A stretch of 64,000 nt of DNA from an uncultured Rhodospirillaceae bacterium (GTDB lineage: Bacteria; Pseudomonadota; Alphaproteobacteria; Rhodospirillales; UBA2165). The notes under the pieces are model-generated. The model worked only from the letters and a program-made list of their open reading frames with translations. It searched no databases and had not been told where the DNA came from. The position numbers and the translations under genes are program-made. Location: assembly GCA_913020445.1 (NCBI GenBank), contig CAJWAR010000018.1, positions 1 through 64,000 of the forward strand, written 5' to 3'. Below, in pieces: positions 20,160 through 30,593 of this stretch (its first letter is position 1; every line of letters starts with the position of its first letter).

Positions 20160-20660
20160 CTACCCGTTCGCGCCCTCATCCCCTTCATCCAACTCAACCG
20201 GGACGCCAGGAGCGAGTTTTGAGGCGCGGATGGCGAGCGCTGATTTAACATGCGCGACATTCGGGGCGGCGGTTAGTTTTTTCATGACGAAGTCCTGGTA
20301 GGTTTCCCAATCTTCGGCAACCACCTTCAACAAGAAATCGGTTTCGCCGGCGAGCATGTGGCACTCGCGTACTTCGGCCCAGGAATTGATCAGACTTTCA
20401 AAGGCAACCAGATCCGGTTCGGCCTGGCTGGTCAGACCGACCTGGGCAAAGACGGTGACATTATAGCCGAGCTCGGTCGGCTCCAAATCTGCGTGGTAGC
20501 CGCGAATTAGTCCGGCTTCTTCGAGCGCTCTGACCCGCCGCAGACACGGCGGCGCCGAGATGCCGACGCGCTTCGCCAATTCAACATTGGTGATGCGGCC
20601 ATTATCCCGCAACTCACGGAGAATTTTACGGTCGATGTTATCGAGCTTGACGCGGCTCAT
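20160..20660 (-). CDS. Lrp/AsnC family transcriptional regulator
   Basis: A 166-aa regulator with an N-terminal winged helix ('LDNIDRKILRELRDNGRITNVELAKRVGIS') and a C-terminal RAM/AsnC ligand-binding domain ('GETDFLLKVVAEDWETYQDFV'). Lrp proteins respond to amino acids and bend DNA as octamers. The track start at 20813 would give 217 aa. I place the start at ATG 20660 (MSRVKLDNID) because this gives the family's usual length and AAGGTGG lies 5 nt upstream. It is divergent from trxB, an arrangement frequent in alphaproteobacteria. Confidence 0.9.
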   Translation of the reverse strand: MSRVKLDNIDRKILRELRDNGRITNVELAKRVGISAPPCLRRVRALEEAGLIRGYHADLEPTELGYNVTVFAQVGLTSQAEPDLVAFESLINSWAEVRECHMLAGETDFLLKVVAEDWETYQDFVMKKLTAAPNVAHVKSALAIRASKLAPGVPVELDEGDEGANG

Positions 20661-20665
20661 AGGTT

Positions 20666-20701
20666 CCACCTTTTGTGCCACCTTTTGTGCCACCTTTTGT
20701 G
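20666..20701 (-). repeat. Three perfect 12-bp tandem repeats carrying a Shine-Dalgarno-like core, upstream of the Lrp gene
   Basis: On the minus strand CACAAAAGGTGG is repeated three times without a gap, ending 5 nt before the chosen ATG. Each copy has an AAGGTGG ribosome-binding core, so the gene has three equally spaced SD-like sites. The unit length is a multiple of three, so if translation began further upstream (ATG 20711) the same DNA would encode repeated QKVA residues. Confidence 0.8.
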
Positions 20702-20938
20702 ACTGATCCATTGTAGGACTCTCGGCCTCTTCGCGCAATAATATTTCAATTTTGGCAAATAATCTTTCGCTTTTAAACAATGGCGCCAAGAACGGTTCAG
20801 TTAGAAATGCCATCTCGCAAGAACCTCACTAAAACTTGTGATCACCCAGTTGGTACGCCCCCTTGCGCCAAGCTCCACGGCTTTCTATGTTAGGCTCAAA
20901 TCAACGAGCAACGACCCTCTTTGGAGATCACCCGACGC

Positions 20939-21910
20939 ATGTCCACTCAACATCACAAAGTCCTGATACTCGGCTCCGGCGCAGCCGGGCTCACGGCCGC
21001 CATTTACACCGCACGCGCCAGTTTGGAGCCAACGCTCATCCACGGCATGCAGCCGGGTGGTCAAATGACCATCACCACCGACGTTGAAAATTTTCCGGGC
21101 TTCCCCGAGGTTGTCCAGGGCCCCTGGCTGATGGAGCAGATGCAGGCCCAGGCTGAAGGCGTCGGCACGGAGATGATCTCCGACCTGATTGTTGAAGCTG
21201 ATCTGCAAACGCGGCCCTTCAAGCTGACCGGTGATTCGGGTGATGTGTATACTTGCGACGCTTTAATCGTCTGCACCGGCGCGCAAGCGAAATGGCTCGG
21301 CATGGAAAGCGAACAGAAATATCAGGGCTTTGGCGTTTCGGCCTGTGCGACCTGCGACGGTTTTTTCTATCGCGGCAAGGAAGTCGCGGTCGTCGGCGGC
21401 GGCAATACGGCGGTCGAAGAAGCCATTTATCTCACCAATCACGCCACCAAAGTAAAGCTGATCCACCGCCGCGACGAGCTGCGCGCCGAGAAACTGCTGC
21501 AACAGCGTCTGCTCAGCAACCCCAAAATCGAAATGCTGTGGGACTCGACCTTGGAAGAAGTGCTCGGCAAACAGGACGGCCCAATGCCGGAGGTCACCGG
21601 CATGAAGGTCAGAAACGTTAAAACCGATGAGATTACCGAACATAGTCTCGAGGGCGTCTTTATAGCCATTGGTCATAAACCGAATACGGATATATTTGTT
21701 GGCCAATTGGCGATGGATGAAGAAGGCTATCTGATCACTCAGCCGGACAGCACGGCAACGGAAATTCCGGGCGTCTTTGCCGCCGGTGATGTGCAGGATA
21801 ATAAATTCCGCCAAGCCGTGACGGCAGCAGGTACCGGCTGCATGGCGGCGCTTGAAGCGGAAAAATATCTCGCTGAGCTGGAAGCCACCGAACAAGCGGC
21901 GGCCGAGTAG
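20939..21910 (+). CDS. trxB: Thioredoxin reductase
   Basis: An FAD/NADPH enzyme that reduces thioredoxin. The 323-aa length is normal. It has an FAD-binding '[19 protein letters not shown]' at the N terminus, the redox pair in '[13 protein letters not shown]' (Cys about 136 and 139), NADPH-binding '[14 protein letters not shown]' and C-terminal '[23 protein letters not shown]'. The track starts at a TTG (20921). ATG 20939 (MSTQHHKVL) matches the usual family N terminus. It lies between the divergent Lrp gene and a LysR gene on the same strand. Confidence 0.96.
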   Translation: MSTQHHKVLILGSGAAGLTAAIYTARASLEPTLIHGMQPGGQMTITTDVENFPGFPEVVQGPWLMEQMQAQAEGVGTEMISDLIVEADLQTRPFKLTGDSGDVYTCDALIVCTGAQAKWLGMESEQKYQGFGVSACATCDGFFYRGKEVAVVGGGNTAVEEAIYLTNHATKVKLIHRRDELRAEKLLQQRLLSNPKIEMLWDSTLEEVLGKQDGPMPEVTGMKVRNVKTDEITEHSLEGVFIAIGHKPNTDIFVGQLAMDEEGYLITQPDSTATEIPGVFAAGDVQDNKFRQAVTAAGTGCMAALEAEKYLAELEATEQAAAE

Positions 21911-22015
21911 ACAAACTTTCTGTATTAATCCCGATCAATATTGCGTAAAATGCATAACTCGTTGGGTTAGTCCCATCGATTCTGCATAAGTAGTGGCAAA
22001 CAAAGACAACTAAAA

Positions 22016-22912
22016 ATGGATTGGGATAAGCTTCGAATATTTCACGCCGTCGCCGAGGCGGGCAGTTTCACCCATGCGGGCGAAACTCTGAACCTCAGCC
22101 AATCGGCGATCAGCCGGCAGATCTCTGCGCTTGAGCAGAGCATCAATGTGCCGCTGTTCCACCGCCATGCGCGCGGTCTGATCCTCACCGAACAGGGCGA
22201 AGATCTATATCTCACGGCGCATGACGTGTTCCATAAGGTCGCGATGACCGAAGCCCGGCTGACCGAAAGCAAGGAGCAGCCGGAAGGGCCGTTGAAAATC
22301 ACCACCACCGTCGGCTTCGGCTCGGTTTGGCTGACGCCGCGCATTAAAGAATTTATGGATCTCTATCCGGAAATCAATGTGACAATATTGCTTGTTTATG
22401 ACGATCTCGATCTCGCCATGCGGGAAGCTGATGTCGCCATTCGCCTGACACCACCGCGCCAGCCTGATCTCATTCAGCGTCATTTGATGAGCATTCACTA
22501 CAATGTTTACGCATCGCCGGATTATTTGCAGGAACACGGCATGCCGAAAACGCCGGAAGAATTGGACAGTCATAATCTGGTGACGTTTGGTGACGAAGTC
22601 GGTGACCAGACGGATCTGCTGCCGGCGCTTAATTTTTTGCAAGGCGCCGGCGCCAAAGGCAAACGCCGCAAGCCGGTGCTCCAGGTGAACAATATCTATG
22701 GCATTTACCGCGCCGTACGCTCGGGCGTTGGTATCGGCGCTCTGCCCGACTATTTTATTGAGGGTTCGGCTAATTTGGTCCATATCCTGCCGGAACTGCA
22801 ATCACCCCAAACCGAAGTCTTTTTCGTCTACCCGGAAGAGCTCAGACAGTCCGCACGGATCGCTGTATTTAGAGATTTTTTGGTTAGAAAAATTCTAGAA
22901 AGCCGAAAATAA
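22016..22912 (+). CDS. LysR family transcriptional regulator
   Basis: A 298-aa LysR-type regulator. It has an N-terminal helix-turn-helix 'MDWDKLRIFHAVAEAGSFTHAGETLNLSQSAISRQISALEQ' region and a periplasmic-binding-like effector domain from about residue 90 ('GPLKITTTVGFGSVWLTPRIKEF'). It follows trxB by 105 nt. The target and effector cannot be deduced. A trxB-LysR pair is common in the Rhodospirillales, so regulation of redox genes is possible but not shown. Confidence 0.93.
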   Translation: MDWDKLRIFHAVAEAGSFTHAGETLNLSQSAISRQISALEQSINVPLFHRHARGLILTEQGEDLYLTAHDVFHKVAMTEARLTESKEQPEGPLKITTTVGFGSVWLTPRIKEFMDLYPEINVTILLVYDDLDLAMREADVAIRLTPPRQPDLIQRHLMSIHYNVYASPDYLQEHGMPKTPEELDSHNLVTFGDEVGDQTDLLPALNFLQGAGAKGKRRKPVLQVNNIYGIYRAVRSGVGIGALPDYFIEGSANLVHILPELQSPQTEVFFVYPEELRQSARIAVFRDFLVRKILESRK

Positions 22913-23014
22913 TCCATAATTATCAATAGTTTAAATTAACCTATGCAATATGCGCATAGGTGATTTGAATTTTCAGCGCTGGTTTTCGCGGTAAATAGTA
23001 CTTATATATCTAAT

Positions 23015-23149
23015 CACGCGACGACAAGTTCGGCGCGACTTCCGGGGCGCAACGCCCTAGAAGGAAGGGTCCTCGGACCCTACGTCTCCCAGACGTGAAG
23101 CTTCCCTGTTAAACTTGCTGGATAACTTCGGTTATCCAGCCTTTTTTTT
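23015..23149 (+). ncRNA. Candidate structured small RNA, family not recognised
   Basis: The 308-nt gap after the LysR gene holds four consecutive hairpins. H1 (23039-23063) is an 11-bp stem with a CAA loop. H2 (23066-23081) is AGGGTC/GACCCT with a CTCG loop. H3 (23082-23096) is ACGTCT/AGACGT with a CCC loop. H4 is an intrinsic terminator. The C-rich loops could contact purine-rich ribosome-binding sites. A TATATA-like -10 sits near 23003-23009. No ORF fits. I cannot match it to 6S, tmRNA, RNase P or SRP RNA by eye. The 5' end is approximate. Confidence 0.65.
23117..23149 (+). terminator. Strong intrinsic terminator of the candidate sRNA
   Basis: GCTGGATAAC (23117-23126), a TTCG tetraloop, and GTTATCCAGC (23131-23140) form a perfect 10-bp hairpin followed by C and eight T. 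Its direction is plus, so it ends the transcript coming from the LysR side or from a promoter within this gap. Confidence 0.93.
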
Positions 23150-23221
23150 GTTTAAATCATGTAAAGGGCGCGTCCCGAGTTGAGACACGCCCTCGATGTA
23201 AAATATAAATTCAAACCTGCG

Positions 23222-25246
23222 TTAAGCCGACGCCCCTCTCGCAGCGATCACCTGTTCCGCTTCCTTACCGGTAAATTCCTGCAACCGGTCAAACTCCCAG
23301 GCAAAGGATGCGGTGCCTTGGGTTAGCGAGCGCAGCTCATTGATCAAATCCAGAGTTTCCGATTCCGGCAGATGCGCTGACACTTCATCCCAGCCTTTCC
23401 AGCCAAGCTTGGGCTCGAAGCCCAGAATTTGACCGCGCCGGCCACTGATCAAGCGCTGCACCTTAGAGGTAAATTCCTGCGGTGCCGAGACATTAACCTG
23501 GAAAATTGGCTCAAGCAGGACCGGCTTGCATTTCGGCATGCCTTCCCGCATCGCCAAGGAGCCGGCCGTCTTAAACGCCTGATCCGAGCTATCGACCGCA
23601 TGATGCTGGCCGTCGGTCAACTCAACCGAGACATCAACCACCGGAAAACCGAGCGGTCCGCGCACAAGGTATTCCTTCACGCCGTGCTCAACCGCCGGAA
23701 TATAGTTTTTTGGCACGACCCCGCCCTTGACGGAATCGGTAAACTGAAAGCCCGAGCCCCGCGGCAGCGGTTTGATGTCGACATGGACGTCGCCAAATTG
23801 TCCATGACCGCCCGATTGCTTTTTATGGCGGGCATGTTGCGAGATTTTATCGCGGATCGATTCCTTATAGGCAACTTGCGGAATATGGGATTCGACCTCG
23901 AGCTTGTTGCGGTTTTTCAGGCGATCCAAGACAATGCGCAGATGGGTTTCACCCTGGCCCCGCAAGAGATGCTGACCTGTGTCGATATTCGGTCCATAAG
24001 ACAGCGACGGGTCTTCTTCAATGATCTTAGACATTGCCGTCGCCATCTTAACCTCGTCGTCCCGCCGGCCGGCATGGATCGCCAAGGCATAGACAGGGGT
24101 GAGGAAAGGCGGCCATTCCGGCCCCTCAGTTTCACCCGAAGCCGACAAAGTATCACTGGTCTGCACGCCATCCAAACGGCCAAGTGCCACAACTTGTCCG
24201 GCGGAGGCTTTACTTTCTTTATTCTGTTGGGTGCCGAGCATTTTAAAGATGCCGCTGATCCGCGTGCCATTTATATGTGCGCCATCGGCAAACTCACCGC
24301 GCCAAATCCGCGACAATGACAGCTTACCGGATTGAGCGCCATTTTGGGTCTTAAAGACCTGAGCAAGATCTTCACCGTCGGCCTCCAGGCCTAGGCGATC
24401 CAAAGTCGTAGTAAATTCCGGCGTTTCATGACGCAGCGCTTTCAGCAACCGCACGATACCGTTCTCATGTTCTGCCGAACCAAAGAACACCGGGACAATA
24501 GCGCCATCCTGTAGATCATTTGTCAAATTTTTATAAACATCATCCGTTTCGGGGATAATGTCTTCCAGCAGTTGCTCCAGCAAGTCGTCATTAAAATCGG
24601 CCAAAGATTCCAGCATCTGGGTCCGCTCTTCCTCGGTTCGGCCATTGGCGGAATCCGGCACTTCGATCAAATTCGACGGCGCGCCTTCGGTCCATTGATA
24701 GGCGCGTTCACTGACGAGATCGATAAATCCGGTGATTTCATTGCCCTCCCTGATCGGCACTTCACGTAACACCAACGGGCGTTCCGTCATTCCCTGCAAA
24801 GCGTCCAACGTGCTTTTCACATGCGCTTCGGGTAAATCCATTTTGTTAATGTAAATCAGATACGGCACGCCGAGATCGTCGAGTTCTTTCATCAGACGCG
24901 TTACGGCGAGTGCTCTTTGCTCTCCCGGTTCACAGACCACGATCGCCGCATCGGCAACCATCAGCGCACCAATGGCATCCTGCTGTAGCTCGACCGAGCC
25001 GGGGCAATCAATGAAAGTCCATTCTTCGTCCAGATAATTGACCGTCGCGATGTTCATTTCGACGCTCATTTCGCGGGCGCGGGACTCCGGCGATGCATCA
25101 CCGACCGTATTGCCATCCGACACGCTGCCCCGGCGGTTCGTCGCACCGCAGGTGTGGAGTATACTTTCGAAAAGGGTTGTTTTGCCGCTAAGGTAAGAGC
25201 CGACGATCGCTGCGCACCGGGGCGCAGACGGAGCTTTGCTAACCAT
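23222..25246 (-). CDS. Elongation factor G-like GTPase
   Basis: A 674-aa translational GTPase homologue: G1 'GSYLSGKTTL', G3 'DCPGS', G4 'NKMD', then EF-G domains II-V ('GGHGQFGDVHVDIKPLPRGSGF', 'FKTAGSLAMREGMPKCKPVLLEPI'). It is shorter and more divergent than the true fusA product. Such EF-G-like paralogues are widespread in alphaproteobacteria and their function is not settled. No rps12, rps7 or tuf genes are nearby, which supports a paralogue rather than the essential fusA. It is a single gene on the minus strand, converging on the candidate sRNA. The 161-nt stretch behind its start shows nothing I can name. Confidence 0.85.
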   Translation of the reverse strand: MVSKAPSAPRCAAIVGSYLSGKTTLFESILHTCGATNRRGSVSDGNTVGDASPESRAREMSVEMNIATVNYLDEEWTFIDCPGSVELQQDAIGALMVADAAIVVCEPGEQRALAVTRLMKELDDLGVPYLIYINKMDLPEAHVKSTLDALQGMTERPLVLREVPIREGNEITGFIDLVSERAYQWTEGAPSNLIEVPDSANGRTEEERTQMLESLADFNDDLLEQLLEDIIPETDDVYKNLTNDLQDGAIVPVFFGSAEHENGIVRLLKALRHETPEFTTTLDRLGLEADGEDLAQVFKTQNGAQSGKLSLSRIWRGEFADGAHINGTRISGIFKMLGTQQNKESKASAGQVVALGRLDGVQTSDTLSASGETEGPEWPPFLTPVYALAIHAGRRDDEVKMATAMSKIIEEDPSLSYGPNIDTGQHLLRGQGETHLRIVLDRLKNRNKLEVESHIPQVAYKESIRDKISQHARHKKQSGGHGQFGDVHVDIKPLPRGSGFQFTDSVKGGVVPKNYIPAVEHGVKEYLVRGPLGFPVVDVSVELTDGQHHAVDSSDQAFKTAGSLAMREGMPKCKPVLLEPIFQVNVSAPQEFTSKVQRLISGRRGQILGFEPKLGWKGWDEVSAHLPESETLDLINELRSLTQGTASFAWEFDRLQEFTGKEAEQVIAARGASA

Positions 25247-25407
25247 AAGAGTTCCTCCCGTTCTTGGTTGATCTATTATTCAGGGCGGAAACCCTCGTGA
25301 ATACCAACACATAACCGGGAGCCACCGCCCCGTTCACTTAAAGGTTAGCTGTCTTAAATTTTGAATCCAAGCAGAATCTGAGATTCTTTAGAAAGATTTT
25401 GGAAAAT

Positions 25408-26679
<1,272 letters not shown>

Positions 26680-26764
26680 CTACGCCGCAACATGGTGCGT
26701 TGCAATACCTGAAAACGGTAAAAATTAGAACGAGTTAATGACGATTGGAGGCCTTAAATTACTA

Positions 26765-26802
26765 ACGGGAGAAACGGTTGCCCCATGCACCGTTTCTCCC
26801 GT
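26765..26802. repeat. Perfect 14-bp inverted repeat in the aminotransferase-uvrB gap
   Basis: ACGGGAGAAACGGT (26765-26778) and ACCGTTTCTCCCGT (26789-26802) are exact inverse complements around TGCCCCATGC. No T-run follows on either strand, so it is not an obvious terminator. It could be a regulatory RNA stem or protein-binding site. The rest of this 404-nt gap holds a G7/T7 homopolymer junction (26823-26837), a Fur-box-like palindrome and the uvrB leader. I see no ORF there with coding character. Confidence 0.8.
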
Positions 26803-26863
26803 CAGGTGGTCTGTGCGACAAGGGGGGGATTTTTTTGCCGCTCATCCCATAAATAGTCATGCT

Positions 26864-26884
26864 GAATGAAAATCATTCGCATTA
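26864..26884. promoter_or_regulatory. Fur-box-like palindrome without an adjacent iron gene
   Basis: GAATGAAAATCATTCGCATTA contains the palindrome GAATGA-AAA-TCATTC and continues with CATTA, closely resembling enterobacterial-type Fur sites (tandem AATGATAAT-like hexamers). AT-rich -10-like sequence (ATAATAGATATATG) lies just to the right. The nearest gene on the right, uvrB, is not an iron gene, and on the left is an aminotransferase. Confidence 0.55.
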
Positions 26885-27041
26885 CCATAATAGATATATG
26901 CTATCGCCGAGCAAAATAGTCAAGTTTATTGGCGGGTTTTTATGTCGATAACCACACAAAAACTAATGTTTTCCAGACTTTTTCACACTGCCTTTAAAGA
27001 GACGGGATGCTTTTCCGGCGTCGCCCCTATATGATGGAACA

Positions 27042-29222
27042 ATGCAGCAACGACTACCTGACGATATTTATTTTATTCCTAAAAAGCGGCCGGTAATAGC
27101 AGCCGGTGACCCGCTCAAAGTCGTCTCGCCTTTTGAGCCGGCCGGCGATCAGCCCGAAGCAATCAAGGAACTGGTCGACGGTATCCGGGCCGGCGACAAG
27201 GATCAGGTGCTGCTCGGCGTGACCGGTTCCGGCAAGACTTTCACCATCGCCCATGCGATCCAGGAGTTGAACCGCCCGACCCTCGTGCTGGCGCCAAATA
27301 AAACGCTGGCCGCCCAGCTTTATGGCGAGATGAAAGAGTTCTTCCCGGAAAACGCAGTTGAGTATTTTGTTTCCTATTATGATTACTATCAGCCCGAGGC
27401 TTACGTCCCCCGCACCGACACCTATATCGAAAAAGACGCCTCGATCAACGAACAGATCGACCGCATGCGCCACTCGGCCACCCGGGCGTTGTTAGAGCGC
27501 AGCGATGTGATCATCGTCGCCTCGGTTTCCTGCATCTACGGTATTGGTGCTGTCGAAACTTACGCCCAGATGACCGAGAAACTCCAGCCGGGCCAGACCG
27601 TTGACCGCAACACGCTGCTGAAGCGGTTGGTTGAGCTGCAATATACCCGCAACGACATGGCGTTTTACCGCGGCACGTTTAGAGTACGCGGTGATGTTGT
27701 CGAGATTTTCCCCTCGCATCTTGAAGATCGCGCCTGGCGCTTGTCTTTGTTTGGCGAAGAGCTCGAAGCGATTTGGGAAATTGATCCGCTGACCGGTGAG
27801 AAAATTGACACCTTGCAAGAAGTCACGGTCTATCCGTCCTCCCACTATGTCACGCCCAGGCCAACGCTCCTCCAAGCCATCCCACAGATCAAAGAGGAGT
27901 TGAAACAGGTCGTCGCTGATTTTGATAAAGCAGGCAAATTGCTTGAGGCACAGCGCATCGAAGAGCGCACGACCTTCGATATCGAAATGATGGAAACCAC
28001 GGGTCACTGCTCGGGCATCGAAAACTACTCGCGTTATTTGACCGGCCGCAATCCAGGTGAACCGCCACCAACCTTATTCGAGTATCTGCCGGAAAACGCG
28101 CTCATTATTATCGACGAAAGCCATGTCACGGTGCCGCAATTGGGCGGTATGTACAAAGGCGATTTTGCCAGGAAATCAACCCTCGCCGAGTTCGGCTTCC
28201 GCCTGCCTTCCTGCGTCGATAACCGCCCGCTTAAATTCGAAGAATGGAAAGCGATGCGACCGCAATCAGTTTTTGTCTCGGCAACGCCGGGCCCTTGGGA
28301 GCTAGAGCAAACCGGCGGCGTCTTTACCGAACAAGTTGTCCGCCCAACCGGCCTGATCGACCCACTTTGCATCATCCGCCCGGTTGAAACCCAGGTTGAT
28401 GATCTTTTGGCCGAATGCCGGGAAAGCGCGCTCGCGGGCCAACGGGTGCTGGTGACGACCCTGACCAAGCGCATGGCCGAAGACCTCACCGAATATATGC
28501 ACGAGGCCGGCATTCGCGTGCGCTATCTTCATAGTGATATCGATACCCTGGAGCGTATTGAAATTATCCGTGATCTGAGGCTCGGTGCCTTTGATGTGCT
28601 GATCGGCATTAACCTGTTGCGTGAAGGCCTGGATATCCCGGAATGTGCGCTCGTCGCTATCTTGGATGCTGACAAAGAAGGTTTCTTACGCTCTAAGACC
28701 TCGCTGGTGCAGACGATTGGCCGGGCAGCGCGTAATATTGATGGCCGGGTTATTCTCTACGCCGATAAAATGACCGACAGTCTCGAATACGCCATCGGTG
28801 AGACCAACCGGCGGCGCGCCAAACAGCAGGCCTATAATGAAGCGCACGGCATCACACCGGAATCGGTCAAAAAAGGCATCACCGATGTGCTCGAAAGCGT
28901 CTATGAGATGGATTACGTCACGGTTGATACCGGCGTCTCCGGCGATACCGAGCTCGTCGGCAACAACTATCAGGCCCATATCGATGATCTGAACACCCGA
29001 ATGATTGATGCCGCCGCCAATCTCGAATTTGAAGAAGCGGCGAGAATTCGCGACGAGATCAGACGCCTGGAGGCGGTCGAGCTGGGTTTGGGCAAACCCG
29101 GTGTCTCCAAACTCGCCGCCGCCCAGGCCGGGCTAGATAAATCCCGCATGCCGCAAAAGAAAATGCAGCAGCACGGCGGCGCCAAGATGAATAAACGGAA
29201 GAAGAGACGGCGGGGAGTTTAG
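27042..29222 (+). CDS. uvrB: Excinuclease ABC subunit UvrB
   Basis: The DNA-damage verification helicase of nucleotide excision repair. At 726 aa it has Walker A '[13 protein letters not shown]' (about residue 60), the beta-hairpin region '[21 protein letters not shown]', helicase motifs '[17 protein letters not shown]' and '[13 protein letters not shown]', and a C-terminal UVR domain ('[19 protein letters not shown]'). The very C terminus is Lys/Arg-rich. The first 25 residues precede the conserved '[17 protein letters not shown]' type block, as usual. It is a single gene. Confidence 0.97.
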   Translation: MQQRLPDDIYFIPKKRPVIAAGDPLKVVSPFEPAGDQPEAIKELVDGIRAGDKDQVLLGVTGSGKTFTIAHAIQELNRPTLVLAPNKTLAAQLYGEMKEFFPENAVEYFVSYYDYYQPEAYVPRTDTYIEKDASINEQIDRMRHSATRALLERSDVIIVASVSCIYGIGAVETYAQMTEKLQPGQTVDRNTLLKRLVELQYTRNDMAFYRGTFRVRGDVVEIFPSHLEDRAWRLSLFGEELEAIWEIDPLTGEKIDTLQEVTVYPSSHYVTPRPTLLQAIPQIKEELKQVVADFDKAGKLLEAQRIEERTTFDIEMMETTGHCSGIENYSRYLTGRNPGEPPPTLFEYLPENALIIIDESHVTVPQLGGMYKGDFARKSTLAEFGFRLPSCVDNRPLKFEEWKAMRPQSVFVSATPGPWELEQTGGVFTEQVVRPTGLIDPLCIIRPVETQVDDLLAECRESALAGQRVLVTTLTKRMAEDLTEYMHEAGIRVRYLHSDIDTLERIEIIRDLRLGAFDVLIGINLLREGLDIPECALVAILDADKEGFLRSKTSLVQTIGRAARNIDGRVILYADKMTDSLEYAIGETNRRRAKQQAYNEAHGITPESVKKGITDVLESVYEMDYVTVDTGVSGDTELVGNNYQAHIDDLNTRMIDAAANLEFEEAARIRDEIRRLEAVELGLGKPGVSKLAAAQAGLDKSRMPQKKMQQHGGAKMNKRKKRRRGV

Positions 29223-29286
29223 GTAACAGATAACAATTGCCAGCAAGAGGTAGGGGATTAGATCGAATACGTTGCAACAGTAAGCT

Positions 29287-29331
29287 CCTTCCCTCCCAAA
29301 TTTATTGGGCGGGGGAAGGTTGGGATGGGGA
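29287..29331. repeat. GC-rich interspersed repeat (third copy)
   Basis: CCTTCCCTCCCAAATTTATTGGGCGGGGGAAGG... followed by GGGATGGGGAGGG is a diverged relative of the two elements at 181-280. Directly to its right, TCTGTGCACTTTGTGGTTTT resembles one arm of the 12027-12100 inverted repeat. The 200-nt gap between uvrB and the MetE-like gene is thus built mostly of dispersed repeat sequence. Confidence 0.5.
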
Positions 29332-29381
29332 GGGTCTCTGTGACCTCTGTGCACTTTGTGGTTTTTTACAGGGTCATCGAT

Positions 29382-29416
29382 TTAAGGGGACACGTAACAA
29401 GTACATGTCCCCTTAA
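29382..29416. repeat. 11-bp inverted repeat TTAAGGGGACA/TGTCCCCTTAA
   Basis: TTAAGGGGACA (29382-29392) and TGTCCCCTTAA (29406-29416) are exact inverse complements with a 13-nt loop, just beyond the stop of the MetE-like gene. No T-run follows on either strand. Hairpins with AAGGGGACA arms are known from dispersed REP-type elements, so this may be a REP-like relic (inference). Confidence 0.6.
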
Positions 29417-29423
29417 TTCTCCC

Positions 29424-30554
29424 CTAATTCCAGACCCGCGCCGCCACTTCCTGCATGAGTTCGAGTTTACGCCACTGTTCGTCCTGGCTCAGGAAATTGT
29501 GGCCAAAACCGCATTGCGGGCTGATCGCCAGCTGGTCGATATCGATAAATTTTTGGGCTTCTTCAATCCGGGCAATGAGAGCGTCAGCTTCTTCGAGCGC
29601 GCCTGATTTGGTCGTAATCAGGCCAAGCACGACCGTCGGGCCGTCTTTCGGCACGAAGCGAAGCGGCTCGAAGCCGCCTGCCCGCTCGGTGTCATATTCC
29701 AATAAAAGTCGATCAAATTTCAGATTGGCGAACAAATATTCCGCAATGCCGTCATAGGTCCCCTCGCGATGCCACATGGACGAGCGGTTGCCCCGGCAAA
29801 TATGAATGCCGAAACAAGCTTTTCCTTCATGCCCTTCAATCACCGCATTGGAAGCGGCAACGGCGCGCGCCAAATTTTCCATCGGGTCCTCGCCGCGGGC
29901 AGCGATGCGCTCCAATGTCGGCCGGTCTACATAACCTGTGTAGCTGGGTTCATCGAGTTGAACATAAGGGCAACCCGCCCCAATCAACTCGCCGACCATA
30001 TTGTTTTGAATAGTGGCGACGTCGTCCAGGAATGTTTGCATATCGGTATAATGCGGTGCCGAGCCCGCTAAATCGCACATCTGTGACACCCGGTCCGGAC
30101 CCATCAGCATGGCTTTGGCGGGCTTTTCCGTGAGCTTTTGCAGAAAATTATATTCCTTGAGGGGAAAATTTTCACTGAGCGCCAATCTCGCCGTCGCCGG
30201 AACTTTGAAAACTTCGACAGCGTCGGCACCACGCTGGCCCGGCTGTTCGCCCTCCATTACCATATCCGGATTTGCGAGATACATCTGCCAGGATCTTTCC
30301 CATAAATCCCAACCCGAGATTGATGAAAAACTAAGCTGCCAGTTGAGGCGGCGAAATTCTCCGTCAGTCACGACCGGCATGCCGAGCGCTTCTTGTTTTT
30401 TGACGACCTCGACGATTGCCGCGTCCTGTGCGGAAACCAGTTCTGACTGGTCAATTTCATCTCTGCCGCGGGCGAGAAAAATCTCGGCCAGTGATGAAGG
30501 CCGCAAAAGGCTACCGACATTATCGGTGCGGAGTTGTTTAAGTTGGGTGCTCAT
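29424..30554 (-). CDS. MetE C-terminal-domain-like (cobalamin-independent methionine synthase family) protein
   Basis: A 376-aa single-domain homologue of the catalytic half of MetE. The zinc ligands of the family can all be placed: His and Cys in 'FGIHICRGNR', Glu in 'LLLEYDTERAGG' and Cys in 'ISPQCGFGH'. It lacks the N-terminal folate-binding half, so it probably transfers a methyl group from a different donor, or demethylates another substrate, onto a thiol (inference from the family). It begins MSTQLKQLRTDNVGSLLRP. It is a single gene, 39 nt from a small hypothetical gene on the same strand. Confidence 0.85.
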   Translation of the reverse strand: MSTQLKQLRTDNVGSLLRPSSLAEIFLARGRDEIDQSELVSAQDAAIVEVVKKQEALGMPVVTDGEFRRLNWQLSFSSISGWDLWERSWQMYLANPDMVMEGEQPGQRGADAVEVFKVPATARLALSENFPLKEYNFLQKLTEKPAKAMLMGPDRVSQMCDLAGSAPHYTDMQTFLDDVATIQNNMVGELIGAGCPYVQLDEPSYTGYVDRPTLERIAARGEDPMENLARAVAASNAVIEGHEGKACFGIHICRGNRSSMWHREGTYDGIAEYLFANLKFDRLLLEYDTERAGGFEPLRFVPKDGPTVVLGLITTKSGALEEADALIARIEEAQKFIDIDQLAISPQCGFGHNFLSQDEQWRKLELMQEVAARVWN

Positions 30555-30593
30555 GGGGCTTCATTATCCTAATTGGATGGCGTTATTTAAATG

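Noticed and set aside
22205-22801. 198-aa minus-strand ORF inside the LysR gene
   Set aside because: Shadow of a clear LysR coding region. No independent features.
25247-25407. Possible terminator AGAATC-TGA-GATTCT near 25373-25388
   Set aside because: The stem is short and neither strand has a T-run after it.
27034-27060. LexA-like site GAAC-N7-CAAC at the uvrB start codon
   Set aside because: One base off the alphaproteobacterial GAAC-N7-GAAC form and placed over the start codon. A site this short arises often by chance.
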